From Geobacter sp. UBA6802 (GTDB lineage: Bacteria; Desulfobacterota; Desulfuromonadia; Geobacterales; Pseudopelobacteraceae): 6,869 nucleotides of DNA. Position numbers and translations under genes: made by a program. The DNA is taken from NCBI GenBank assembly GCA_002452325.1, contig DKFG01000127.1, positions 1 through 6,869 on the forward strand, read 5' to 3'. Positions within the stretch are counted from its first letter, which is position 1, and every line of letters begins with the position of its first letter. Under the pieces are notes generated by a model. It did no database searches, had not been told where the DNA came from, and saw only the letters and a program-made list of their open reading frames with translations. Of this stretch, positions 1 through 5,865 are shown piece by piece.

Positions 1-782
1 CCCGTCAAGGTCTGGCACGTTTCAGCACGACCCCGGAATATCTTTTGACCGTAACAAGGTCGAGCGTGGCTGGCGGGAGCATCACCGCCAGCGCCGGCAC
101 CCTCGGCTGGAGTGGCACGGTCGGTATGGCGGCGTATAATAGCGGAACCAGTGTAACGCTCACCGCCCAGGCAGGGGCGGGGTACATCTTCAGTGGTTGG
201 TCCGGCGAGGGTTGCAGCGGCACCGGTACCTGTACGGTCGCCATGTCTTCAGTACGCAGTGTTACTGCAACCTTTACCACAGTACCGCAAGAAACCCTGA
301 ATTTGACCCTGAGTGGCAGCGGTGCTGGTTCGGTAATCAGCACTCCCGCCGGTATCGATTGTCCCGCTTCCAGCTGCTCCGGTCAGTTTGCTGCTGGCAG
401 TACGGTCACGCTCACCGCCGTTCCCAACGCCAGCTCAACCCTGGTCGGCTGGATTGGCTGTCAATCTACGGATGGTACGGTCTGTGGTGCCATCATGAAT
501 GTCCCCAGAGATATAACGGCTGACTTTGGCTTGGTAAAAGCCCAGGTAGATGGTGTCGGCTATTCTACCCTGCTCGAGGCCTATATCGTAGCACCGAGCG
601 GCGCTCAGATACTGCTGCTGGATGGCGACCTGGCCGAGTCGCTGACCGTAGAAAAGTCCGTTACCCTGAAGGGGGGCTATAACGCTACGTTCAGTGGGCT
701 GACCGGTCTGTTCAGCAACCTGACCGCACCGTTGGTAATTTCCAGCGGCACCGTGACGGTTGAACGGATAGCGGTTAAATAG
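1..782 (+). CDS. Secreted Cys-containing InlB-like repeat protein, 3' end only
   Basis: The reading frame is open from the left edge (first whole codon at 3) to TAG at 780-782, giving 259 visible residues. The TTG at 45 lies inside the frame and is not the start. The edge residues (LARFSTTPEYLL) look like the end of one InlB-like bacterial repeat. A second repeat covers about 39-290 (GWSGEGCSGTGTC). A third covers about 297-533 and has two Cys pairs, AGIDCPASSC and GWIGC...VC. The end (534-779) is an 82-residue module with GYST, ILLLDGD, TLKGGYN and a final VERIAVK. The same module ends the protein encoded at 2040-5855. Repeats of this type are known from large extracellular or surface proteins of Gram-negative bacteria; the Cys pairs suggest disulfides formed in the periplasm. 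Signal peptide and N-terminal domains are outside the window. The exact function is unknown. It is probably co-transcribed with the GspF-like gene 3 nt downstream. Confidence 0.85.
   Translation, partial: RQGLARFSTTPEYLLTVTRSSVAGGSITASAGTLGWSGTVGMAAYNSGTSVTLTAQAGAGYIFSGWSGEGCSGTGTCTVAMSSVRSVTATFTTVPQETLNLTLSGSGAGSVISTPAGIDCPASSCSGQFAAGSTVTLTAVPNASSTLVGWIGCQSTDGTVCGAIMNVPRDITADFGLVKAQVDGVGYSTLLEAYIVAPSGAQILLLDGDLAESLTVEKSVTLKGGYNATFSGLTGLFSNLTAPLVISSGTVTVERIAVK
297..533 (+). repeat. InlB-like bacterial repeat with two Cys pairs
   Basis: This encodes one repeat of about 79 residues, starting LNLTLSGSGAGSV and ending DITADFG. It has the usual pattern of a Gly-rich first strand, a CPASSC pair, VTLTAVP, GW, a second Cys pair and a closing TADF. 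It matches the repeat at 5352-5609 in the downstream large protein in order and spacing (GTGAGTV, SCTSGSC, LTATP, GWSGDC, TASF), so the two genes share the last repeat as well as the C-terminal module. The preceding repeat at about 39-290 keeps only the second Cys pair. Confidence 0.7.
534..779 (+). other. C-terminal KGGYN module, copy 1 (82 residues)
   Basis: This is the last 82 codons of the first gene. Landmarks are VK at the start, GVGYSTLLEA, ILLLDGD, LTVEKSVTLKGGYN, VISSGTVTVERIAVK and the stop. It aligns nearly end to end with residues 1191-1271 of the protein encoded at 2040-5855. The GYST..EA..A..G..ILL...L.ESL.V.KS..LKGGY pattern resembles the opening coils of right-handed beta-helix (pectin-lyase-like) proteins, but here the chain ends after a few strands. 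A sorting, anchoring or capping role is inference. Confidence 0.7.
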
Positions 783-785
783 CAA

Positions 786-2003
786 ATGCCTCTCTTTATC
801 TGCAGACTCGGAGCCCCGGAAGGTACCATTCTCGAGCGCGAGCTGGAGGCGGCTGATGAACGCCAGCTGCGGGAGGGCTTGCTGGCCCAGGGCTATCACA
901 TCTTCTCGGTAAGCAGGACATCGGGGGGCATGGCGCTACCGCAGTGGCTGCGCCAGGGGAAGCGGATCGACAACCGCGAACTGCTGGCCTTTAACCAGGA
1001 GCTGGTGGTGCTGCTAAAGGCCGGCATGCCGATCATGGCGGTGCTGGATGCCATCCTGGAACATCGCAGCAAGGCCGGTGGCCCTTTTGCGCAGGTGCTG
1101 CTGCAGGTGCGGGAGGATGTCAAGGGCGGTGCCTCCCTCTCAGCTGCCCTGGAGCGTCATGGCGCCCTCTTTCCTCCCTTATATCTGGCCTCGGTCCGCG
1201 CCGGTGAGCGGACCGGCGACCTGCCCCATACCATCCGCCGCTATATCGTTTTTTTGAAGCGGGCAGAAGAGTTGCGGAAAAAAGTTATCGCAGCTCTGTT
1301 TTATCCTGCCATCCTGGTGGGGGTGGCAGTTGCCGCCATCTCCTTGCTGCTGATTTACGTCGTTCCTACCTTTAGTAATGTCTATGCTGATGCCGGTTCG
1401 GAGCTGCCGCTGATTACCCGTCTGTTGATCTCGTTCACCGGCGGGTTGCGTTCCACTGCCATCATCTGGCTGCCGGCCATGATTGCCGCCGGGTACGTGC
1501 TGCAGCGTTGGGCGCGATCCGAAAAGGGGCGTCGACGGGTAGACCGCTGGCGGCTGGCCCTGCCACTGCTGGGCGATCTTTTCTTCAACTACGCGGTGGC
1601 CGGCTTCTCCCGCACCCTGGCCACCCTGCTGGGCAGCGGCATCCCGATCGTCGAGTCGTTGCGGATGTCGCTGGGTACCCTCGGTAATCGGCATCTGGAA
1701 CAGGGGATGCAGACCGCGATCCATCAGGTGGAGGAGGGGGGGCGCCTGTCGGTGGCCCTGGAACAACTGCAGCTGATGCCGCCCCTGGCCCTGCGGATGC
1801 TGGGGGTGGGGGAGAGCACCGGCTCGCTGGAGGAGATGCTCTCCGACATCGCTGAACATCTGGAAGGACAGATCGAAGAGCGACTCAAGATGCTGACCAC
1901 CGCCATCGAACCGGCGGTGATGGTCATCATGGGTCTGGTGATCGGTTTCATTATTCTGGCTATGTACCTGCCGATCTTCCAGCTGGCCGGCACGGTGGGG
2001 TAG
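786..2003 (+). CDS. GspF/PulF/PilC-family inner-membrane platform protein of a type II secretion or type IV pilus-like system
   Basis: This 405-residue polytopic protein is a normal full length for the family. Family members sit in the inner membrane, contact the GspE/PilB ATPase and drive pseudopilus or pilus assembly. A short N-terminal region (MPLFICRL...GTILERELEA...LREGLLAQGY) precedes two T2SSF repeats at about residues 68-191 and 272-396. The repeats carry the paired signatures AGERTGDL (139-146) and GESTGSLEEML (342-352). Hydrophobic segments lie at about 172-195, 223-241 and 376-399, as expected. ATG 786 is 3 nt after the upstream TAG and has no clear Shine-Dalgarno sequence, so translational coupling is likely. 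The gene is GC-rich (41/60 in the line at 1621). Unlike the common gspE-gspF order, the ATPase gene lies downstream, separated by a 3.8-kb surface-protein gene. Whether the system is a true T2SS or a pilus-like machine cannot be decided here. No lesion is seen. Confidence 0.93.
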   Translation: MPLFICRLGAPEGTILERELEAADERQLREGLLAQGYHIFSVSRTSGGMALPQWLRQGKRIDNRELLAFNQELVVLLKAGMPIMAVLDAILEHRSKAGGPFAQVLLQVREDVKGGASLSAALERHGALFPPLYLASVRAGERTGDLPHTIRRYIVFLKRAEELRKKVIAALFYPAILVGVAVAAISLLLIYVVPTFSNVYADAGSELPLITRLLISFTGGLRSTAIIWLPAMIAAGYVLQRWARSEKGRRRVDRWRLALPLLGDLFFNYAVAGFSRTLATLLGSGIPIVESLRMSLGTLGNRHLEQGMQTAIHQVEEGGRLSVALEQLQLMPPLALRMLGVGESTGSLEEMLSDIAEHLEGQIEERLKMLTTAIEPAVMVIMGLVIGFIILAMYLPIFQLAGTVG

Positions 2004-2027
2004 GGCTTTTGGGGGCAGAACTTTCGC

Positions 2028-2033
2028 AAGGAG
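2028..2033 (+). promoter_or_regulatory. Ribosome binding site AAGGAG of the large DUF1566 gene
   Basis: AAGGAG lies 6 nt before ATG 2040 and only 3 nt before the in-frame GTG at 2037. The spacing favours ATG 2040 as the start. It is the strongest Shine-Dalgarno sequence in the window and sits in the 36-nt gap after the GspF-like gene. No convincing promoter or terminator is seen in that gap. Confidence 0.75.
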
Positions 2034-2039
2034 TAGGTG

Positions 2040-5000
2040 ATGCGTTTTTGTGCAACAACGTTGGCCGCAGTAAGTTTTTTGTTATTATGGTTGATTTCTG
2101 TGCCGCCAGCCCATGCATCAACAGTTACGCTGCCTGCAACCGGCCAGTCGACATGTTACGACACCTTTGATCTCGTCAGTTGCAGTGGGACCGGCCAAGA
2201 TGGTGATATCCGTTCAGGTCTCGCGTGGCCTAGTCCGCGTTATGCAGACAACGCAAATGGCACGATAACTGATAGGCTGACGGGTCTTATTTGGTCTAAA
2301 GATGCCAACGCACCAGGGCCATCAGCGTGTAATCCGGGAGTGGCAAAAAATTGGCAAACGGCCTTTGAGTATGCTCGGTGTTTAAATCAAAATAACTATC
2401 TTGGCTATAATGATTGGCGAGTTCCTAATTTTAATGAAATTGTCAGCTTGTCACACAGGGGGGAGCCAGACCCGGTTGCATTTTTAACATCACATGGTTT
2501 TACTCAGATACAAGTAGGAGAATACCTGTCTTCGACGTCATCGGCTCCGCTTTTCTCAGTTAGCACAGTAACTTTCAATTCTTATTGGAACCAGTATGAA
2601 AGTTTTTATCTGTGGCCAGTGCGGGGTAGCTCAAACGGTTATACTGGTTCGATAGCTCTTCCCAAAACAGGCCAAACAATCTGTCACGATATTTCTGGCA
2701 ATTTAATTGCCTGCACAGGTACGGGGCAAGACGGTGAACTTCAGACCGGTGTTTCTTTGCCAGAAACAAGGTTTACCGATAATGGTGATTTCACTCAAAC
2801 CGATCAATTAACAGGTCTGATCTGGACAAAGGATACCAATGCACCAGGTCCTGAGACCTGTGGTTCAGGAGTTTATAAAAATTGGATTTTGGCCTTGGAA
2901 TATGTAGCATGTCTTAATCTCAACAACTACCTTGGTTATAATAATTGGAGATTGCCAAACATTAATGAACTTAATAGCTTGGTGCCGTCGCATGTGGTCG
3001 ATCGTGCCGAATGGCTTTCCAGTCAAGGGTTTGTAAATGTTCCAACTAACACTTATTACAAATTCTGGTCGTCTACATCGCACTTAGTAGATAGTTATAA
3101 TGCTTGGCGAGGGGATGGTCGTTCAAGTCAAGCGGGTGACAAGGATTCCAATCAACCAGTCTGGCCGGTGAGAGGCGGGGTGTACGGCAATGCTCGGCTT
3201 AGCGTGACCCCCGCCGTAAAAGATTTTGGTCTTGTCTACTATGGAACATCTGGCAGTGCTGTCATAACTGTAGCAAACAGTGCAATTGCCACAACATCTT
3301 TGCAGATTAACGCCATCGGCTTGATGGGCGGGGATGCCAATCAGTTCACTGTCTCGGTTGGCGATGGGACCAACGGTAGTTGTGGTACTGTTACGCCTGT
3401 CCTCGCGCCGAACACAAGTTGTTCCGTTACGGTGGTGTTTTCCCCCACAACGCGGGGGGATAAAAATGCAATTCTCAGAATTTCAAGTAGTGATTCTCAA
3501 TACTCCAATCAGGATGTCACGCTTGTCGGAAGAGCCGATGTCCCTTCATTTAGTATTACCCCCACTGTTGTTGGTGGCGGGAGTGTCAGCTGTACCACCC
3601 CTGTTGATATTAATTTGACAGCAACCTGCACAGTTAGTGCGGAGAATGGAAGTCTGGCCAGCCTGAAGGATAATGGCGTTGATGTGCGTGCTTTGGTTGT
3701 TGGAAACACCTATAGCATCCAGAATATTGCTGAAAACCATATAATTGAAGCTTCGTTTGTGCTGAATGCCGCCTGTGGTGAAAGTAATGGTAAGACCGTT
3801 GTCGTAGCACCCACTACAGGTTTCTGTGCATTTGGCATGTCAACTCTTTTCACAGGTGCCTTGCCATGGCAATGGACATGTGTTGGTCTGAATGGCGGTG
3901 ATGATGCACATTGTTCAGCATTAACACCGCAGCATCCCAGAGTGGTTTTGCCCAAAACCGGTCAGACAATATGTTACGACACTGCCGGAATAGTCATTAA
4001 TTGTACAGGCACTGGTCAGGATGGCGCCATTCAGTCTGGGATTGTCTGGCCTGCGCAACGTTTTACAGACAATCAGGATGGTACGCTGACGGATACCTTG
4101 ACATCGCTGGTATGGGCAAAGAACGCTAATATACTATCAGTTCGTAATCCTGAGTTTGACATGGAGGGTATCGCAAGCGATGGTGCGGTTTCAGGCCGGA
4201 AGGCTCTGGAATATGTCAATAAATTAAACCAGGAGAACTACCTTGGATTTAATGACTGGCGGCTTCCTAATATTAATGAGCTCAGAAGCCTGATACAGTA
4301 TGGCTACAGTGACAATAGGGGCTGGATGCAATCGTTCGGTTTTCAAAATGTATCAGACTATGACTACTGGTCATCAAGCACAATAAATTATTCAGATTTT
4401 TTTACAGCAAGTCTGTGGCGTGGTTATATTACAGGTTCACAGTCTGAAACCAACTATAAAACTCTGATACCTGTAAGGGGCGGCAGTTGGAGTGAGATGG
4501 ATGTGGGCGCAACAGTGCCTAAAACCGGCATTCTGTCATGTCTTTATGATGAACCTTGCGCTGGGAGCGGCGAGGATGGCGAATTGCAGAAAGGTGCTGA
4601 TTGGCCGGCTCCTCGTTTCACCCCCAATCCCGATACCACGATAACTGACAATCTTACCGGTTTAATATGGACAGCAAGTGCAAGCATGCCAGGTCCTGAA
4701 AATTGTGCTCCAGTGGTTACCAAGACCTGGCAAGAGGCTCTTGACTATATTACATGCCTCAACAACAGCAGTTATTTGGGCAAAACAGACTGGCGCATGC
4801 CCAATGTGCTGGAACTACGCTCAATACAGCCGGATAGTAATTTTGAAAATATTTCTTCGAATTGGTGGTGGACTTCAACGACCTATTCTAACCTACCCAA
4901 TTATGCTTGGTACGTCTGGCTTGAGCTTGGTTATGGTTCAATTGCTAAAAAAGATTCAAAGGGGTACGTCTGGCCCGTGAGGGGCGGTCAGTTCGGCAAT

Positions 5001-5855
5001 TCTATAGCCTCAGTTACGCCAACCTCACATAACTATGGCAGTCTGGCGGTCGGTTCATCACAAAGTGTGGTTTTTCAGATTGCAAACAGCGCTTCTGCCT
5101 CAGATGTCTTACAGGTAAACGCACTTTCAGTGGCTGGAGCAGATACAGCCGATTTTGTGCTTCATGTCGGAGATGGTAGTGCGGGTAGTTGCGGCACTGT
5201 GGTCCCCAGGCTTCAACCAGGTTCGTCCTGTCAAGTCGTTGTGACATTTGCACCCACATCCGATGGCAACAAAAATGCCATGTTAAAAGTTACAAGCAGT
5301 GATGTGAATCATCCCCACCTAGAGATCACTTTGAGCGGCAGTGCTTTTACACTGAATCCCACATTGCAGGTAACGGTCATTGGAACTGGCGCCGGTACGG
5401 TTACTAGTAACCCCGCTGGAGTCAGTTGTACCAGTGGTAGTTGTAGCAGCAGTTTTGCTAAAGATAACAGCATCAGCCTTACTGCCACCCCCGACAGTAT
5501 CTCCACCTTTGACGGCTGGTCCGGCGACTGCACCAACAGCAGCGGTGACTGTAGCCTGACCATGCTTGCCAATAAAACAGTGACCGCGTCGTTCAACCTG
5601 GCCCCCAAGGTGAAGATCAGCAGGACCGGCATGGGCTACAGCACGGTGCAGGAGGCCGAGACCAGCGCCCAGGCCGGGGATATCCTGCTGTTGCTGGAAG
5701 ATGTACTTAGCAGCAGCCTTGCCGTTACCAAAAACCTGCAACTCAAAGGCGGCTACAACAGCAGCTTCAGCAGCCAGCTTGGCTACACCACTCTGCAGGG
5801 CAGTTTGAGCATAACCAGCGGCAGTGTCGTGGTGGACCGACTGGTAATTAAGTAA
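2040..5855 (+). CDS. Large secreted modular protein with four DUF1566 (Lcl_C-type) repeats, two ASH-like domains and a C-terminal KGGYN module
   Basis: The protein has 1271 residues from ATG 2040; GTG 2037 would add one Met. A Sec signal peptide is clear: MRF, a hydrophobic core, then PPAHA with cleavage predicted after A26. Modules in order: DUF1566 repeats at about 29-196 and 205-380; an ASH/choice-of-anchor-D-like domain at 385-499; a bacterial repeat at 504-576; a Cys-containing linker at 577-634; DUF1566 repeats at 635-815 and 825-983; a second ASH-like domain at 988-1102; an InlB-like repeat at 1105-1190; the KGGYN module at 1191-1271. Each DUF1566 unit opens with a (L/V)P.TG element and has an NL/RLTGLIW-type core and WR(L/V/M)PN. 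The DUF1566 family includes the C-terminal domain of the Legionella collagen-like adhesin Lcl, so a surface adhesin or ligand-binding role is plausible but not shown. No transmembrane anchor follows the signal peptide. The passenger is AT-rich (21/60 GC at 2881, 20/60 at 4381) while the last ~400 bases are GC-rich (41/60 at 5641). It lies between GspF-like and GspE-like genes and is a candidate substrate of that machine. Confidence 0.9.
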   Translation: MRFCATTLAAVSFLLLWLISVPPAHASTVTLPATGQSTCYDTFDLVSCSGTGQDGDIRSGLAWPSPRYADNANGTITDRLTGLIWSKDANAPGPSACNPGVAKNWQTAFEYARCLNQNNYLGYNDWRVPNFNEIVSLSHRGEPDPVAFLTSHGFTQIQVGEYLSSTSSAPLFSVSTVTFNSYWNQYESFYLWPVRGSSNGYTGSIALPKTGQTICHDISGNLIACTGTGQDGELQTGVSLPETRFTDNGDFTQTDQLTGLIWTKDTNAPGPETCGSGVYKNWILALEYVACLNLNNYLGYNNWRLPNINELNSLVPSHVVDRAEWLSSQGFVNVPTNTYYKFWSSTSHLVDSYNAWRGDGRSSQAGDKDSNQPVWPVRGGVYGNARLSVTPAVKDFGLVYYGTSGSAVITVANSAIATTSLQINAIGLMGGDANQFTVSVGDGTNGSCGTVTPVLAPNTSCSVTVVFSPTTRGDKNAILRISSSDSQYSNQDVTLVGRADVPSFSITPTVVGGGSVSCTTPVDINLTATCTVSAENGSLASLKDNGVDVRALVVGNTYSIQNIAENHIIEASFVLNAACGESNGKTVVVAPTTGFCAFGMSTLFTGALPWQWTCVGLNGGDDAHCSALTPQHPRVVLPKTGQTICYDTAGIVINCTGTGQDGAIQSGIVWPAQRFTDNQDGTLTDTLTSLVWAKNANILSVRNPEFDMEGIASDGAVSGRKALEYVNKLNQENYLGFNDWRLPNINELRSLIQYGYSDNRGWMQSFGFQNVSDYDYWSSSTINYSDFFTASLWRGYITGSQSETNYKTLIPVRGGSWSEMDVGATVPKTGILSCLYDEPCAGSGEDGELQKGADWPAPRFTPNPDTTITDNLTGLIWTASASMPGPENCAPVVTKTWQEALDYITCLNNSSYLGKTDWRMPNVLELRSIQPDSNFENISSNWWWTSTTYSNLPNYAWYVWLELGYGSIAKKDSKGYVWPVRGGQFGNSIASVTPTSHNYGSLAVGSSQSVVFQIANSASASDVLQVNALSVAGADTADFVLHVGDGSAGSCGTVVPRLQPGSSCQVVVTFAPTSDGNKNAMLKVTSSDVNHPHLEITLSGSAFTLNPTLQVTVIGTGAGTVTSNPAGVSCTSGSCSSSFAKDNSISLTATPDSISTFDGWSGDCTNSSGDCSLTMLANKTVTASFNLAPKVKISRTGMGYSTVQEAETSAQAGDILLLLEDVLSSSLAVTKNLQLKGGYNSSFSSQLGYTTLQGSLSITSGSVVVDRLVIK
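2124..2627 (+). repeat. DUF1566 (Lcl_C-like) repeat 1
   Basis: This encodes residues 29-196. It opens TLPATGQ, with a Cys pair at 39 and 48 and GTGQDGDI. The core is LTGLIWSKD at 80-88, with a second Cys pair at 97 and 114 (17 apart), YLGYNDWRVPN at 120-130, and WPVRG at 192-196 closing the unit. Confidence 0.82.
2652..3179 (+). repeat. DUF1566 (Lcl_C-like) repeat 2
   Basis: This encodes residues 205-380. It has LPKTGQ at 207-212, Cys 215 and 225, LTGLIWTKD, Cys 274 and 291 (again 17 apart), NYLGYNNWRLPNINEL, WSSTS, and WPVRGG at 375-380. It is the copy closest to the family pattern. Codon choices differ from the other copies, so the duplications are not recent. Confidence 0.85.
3192..3536 (+). 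repeat. ASH/choice-of-anchor-D-like domain, copy 1
   Basis: This encodes residues 385-499: LSVTPAVKDFGLVYYGTSG at the front, then a GSCGTV...TSCSV Cys pair, VVFSPTTRGDKNAILRISSSD and a closing VTLVGRA. This is the usual shape of an Ig-like ASH/HYDIN domain found in secreted bacterial proteins. It pairs with residues 988-1102, which share GSCGTV, SSC.V, F.PT..G.KNA and SSD. Confidence 0.7.
3549..3941 (+). other. Bacterial repeat followed by Cys-containing W-x-W linker
   Basis: Residues 504-576 form a degenerate InlB-like repeat: FSITPTVVGGGSVSC at the front, LTATCTV, and IIEASF at the end. Residues 577-634 form a distinct linker with Cys 579, 596, 614 and 625, PWQWTC at 609-614 and GLNGG. Similar CG.SNG...P...C...PW.W.C.G.NGG segments occur between modules in secreted proteins of other proteobacteria (recalled, not searched). 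The linker joins the two halves of the protein. Confidence 0.55.
3942..4484 (+). repeat. DUF1566 (Lcl_C-like) repeat 3, the divergent copy
   Basis: This encodes residues 635-815. It has LPKTGQ at 637-642 and the first Cys pair (645 and 655). It then departs from the others: LTSLVWAKN replaces LTGLIW, both Cys of the second pair are missing (the region reads NPEFDMEG...YVNKLNQ), and the closing WPVRGG is IPVRGG (810-815). WRLPNINEL and the YWSSST motif are kept. Confidence 0.78.
4512..4988 (+). repeat. DUF1566 (Lcl_C-like) repeat 4
   Basis: This encodes residues 825-983. It opens VPKTG (826-830). The first Cys pair is closer together (834 and 840). LTGLIWTAS and the second Cys pair at 889 and 906 (17 apart) follow, then YLGKTDWRMPN, an aromatic NWWWTSTT segment and WPVRGG at 978-983. 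It is the shortest of the four copies. Confidence 0.8.
5001..5345 (+). repeat. ASH/choice-of-anchor-D-like domain, copy 2
   Basis: This encodes residues 988-1102: SVTPTSHNYGSLAVGSSQS, VFQIANS, GSCGTV, SSCQVVVTFAPTSDGNKNA and a closing LSGSA. Like copy 1, it directly follows a DUF1566 pair ending in VRGG and a GN dipeptide. This supports duplication of a whole DUF1566-DUF1566-ASH block. Confidence 0.72.
5352..5609 (+). repeat. InlB-like repeat of the large protein
   Basis: This encodes residues 1105-1190: GTGAGTVTSNPAGVSC, SGSCSSSF, LTATPD, GWSGDC, GDCSLTM and TASFNL. It has two Cys pairs. It is the counterpart of the repeat at 297-533 in the first gene and, like it, directly precedes the KGGYN module. 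The change from AT-rich to GC-rich composition falls within or near this repeat. Confidence 0.7.
5610..5852 (+). other. C-terminal KGGYN module, copy 2 (81 residues)
   Basis: This encodes residues 1191-1271: VKISRTGMGYSTVQEA, AGDILLLLEDVL, LQLKGGYNSSF, SITSGSVVVDRLVIK and the stop. It matches 534-779 along its full length, including the VK at the start and a final Lys immediately before the stop. It is GC-rich, unlike the passenger before it. Confidence 0.7.
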
Positions 5856-5856
5856 T

Positions 5857-5860
5857 GGGA
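5857..5860 (+). promoter_or_regulatory. Weak ribosome binding site GGGA before the ATPase gene
   Basis: GGGA lies 5 nt before ATG 5866 in the 10-nt gap after the upstream TAA. The ATG at 5855, overlapping that stop codon, opens a frame that closes after three codons, so 5866 is the start. Weak initiation and a short gap suggest coupling to translation of the upstream gene. Confidence 0.4.
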
Positions 5861-5865
5861 CATTA

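Noticed and set aside
45..47. TTG at 45 as the start of the first gene
   Set aside because: The same frame is open to the left edge and the residues before it (LARFSTTPEYLL) continue a repeat. There is no signal peptide or ribosome site at this position.
1179..1859. Long open frames on the minus strand, here and at 435-899, 5319-5876 and 6126-6792
   Set aside because: They lie antisense to well-supported genes with recognisable domains. Their translations show no family motifs and have the skewed composition typical of the complement of GC-rich coding DNA.
2037..2039. GTG 2037 as the start of the large gene
   Set aside because: It is in frame and adjacent to ATG 2040, but lies only 3 nt from AAGGAG. 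ATG 2040 has better spacing and a stronger start codon. The difference is one residue.
2004..2039. Terminator or promoter in the gap after the GspF-like gene
   Set aside because: Only a trivial CTT-TCGC-AAG pairing is present, with no stable stem followed by a T run and no convincing -35/-10 pair. The gap contains only the ribosome binding site.
2124..4526. LPATG and LPKTG motifs that resemble sortase LPXTG signals in the large protein
   Set aside because: They occur at the start of the DUF1566 units (residues 31-35, 207-211, 637-641; VPKTG at 826-830), not at the C-terminus. No hydrophobic segment or basic tail follows, and the neighbours indicate a Gram-negative cell. The motif is a normal part of DUF1566 repeat openings.
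2004..5865. Insertion of the AT-rich gene by an IS element, integron or phage
   Set aside because: No transposase or integrase, no terminal inverted repeats and no target-site duplication were seen at the gene borders. The composition change falls inside the gene, so recombination within coding sequence is the better explanation.
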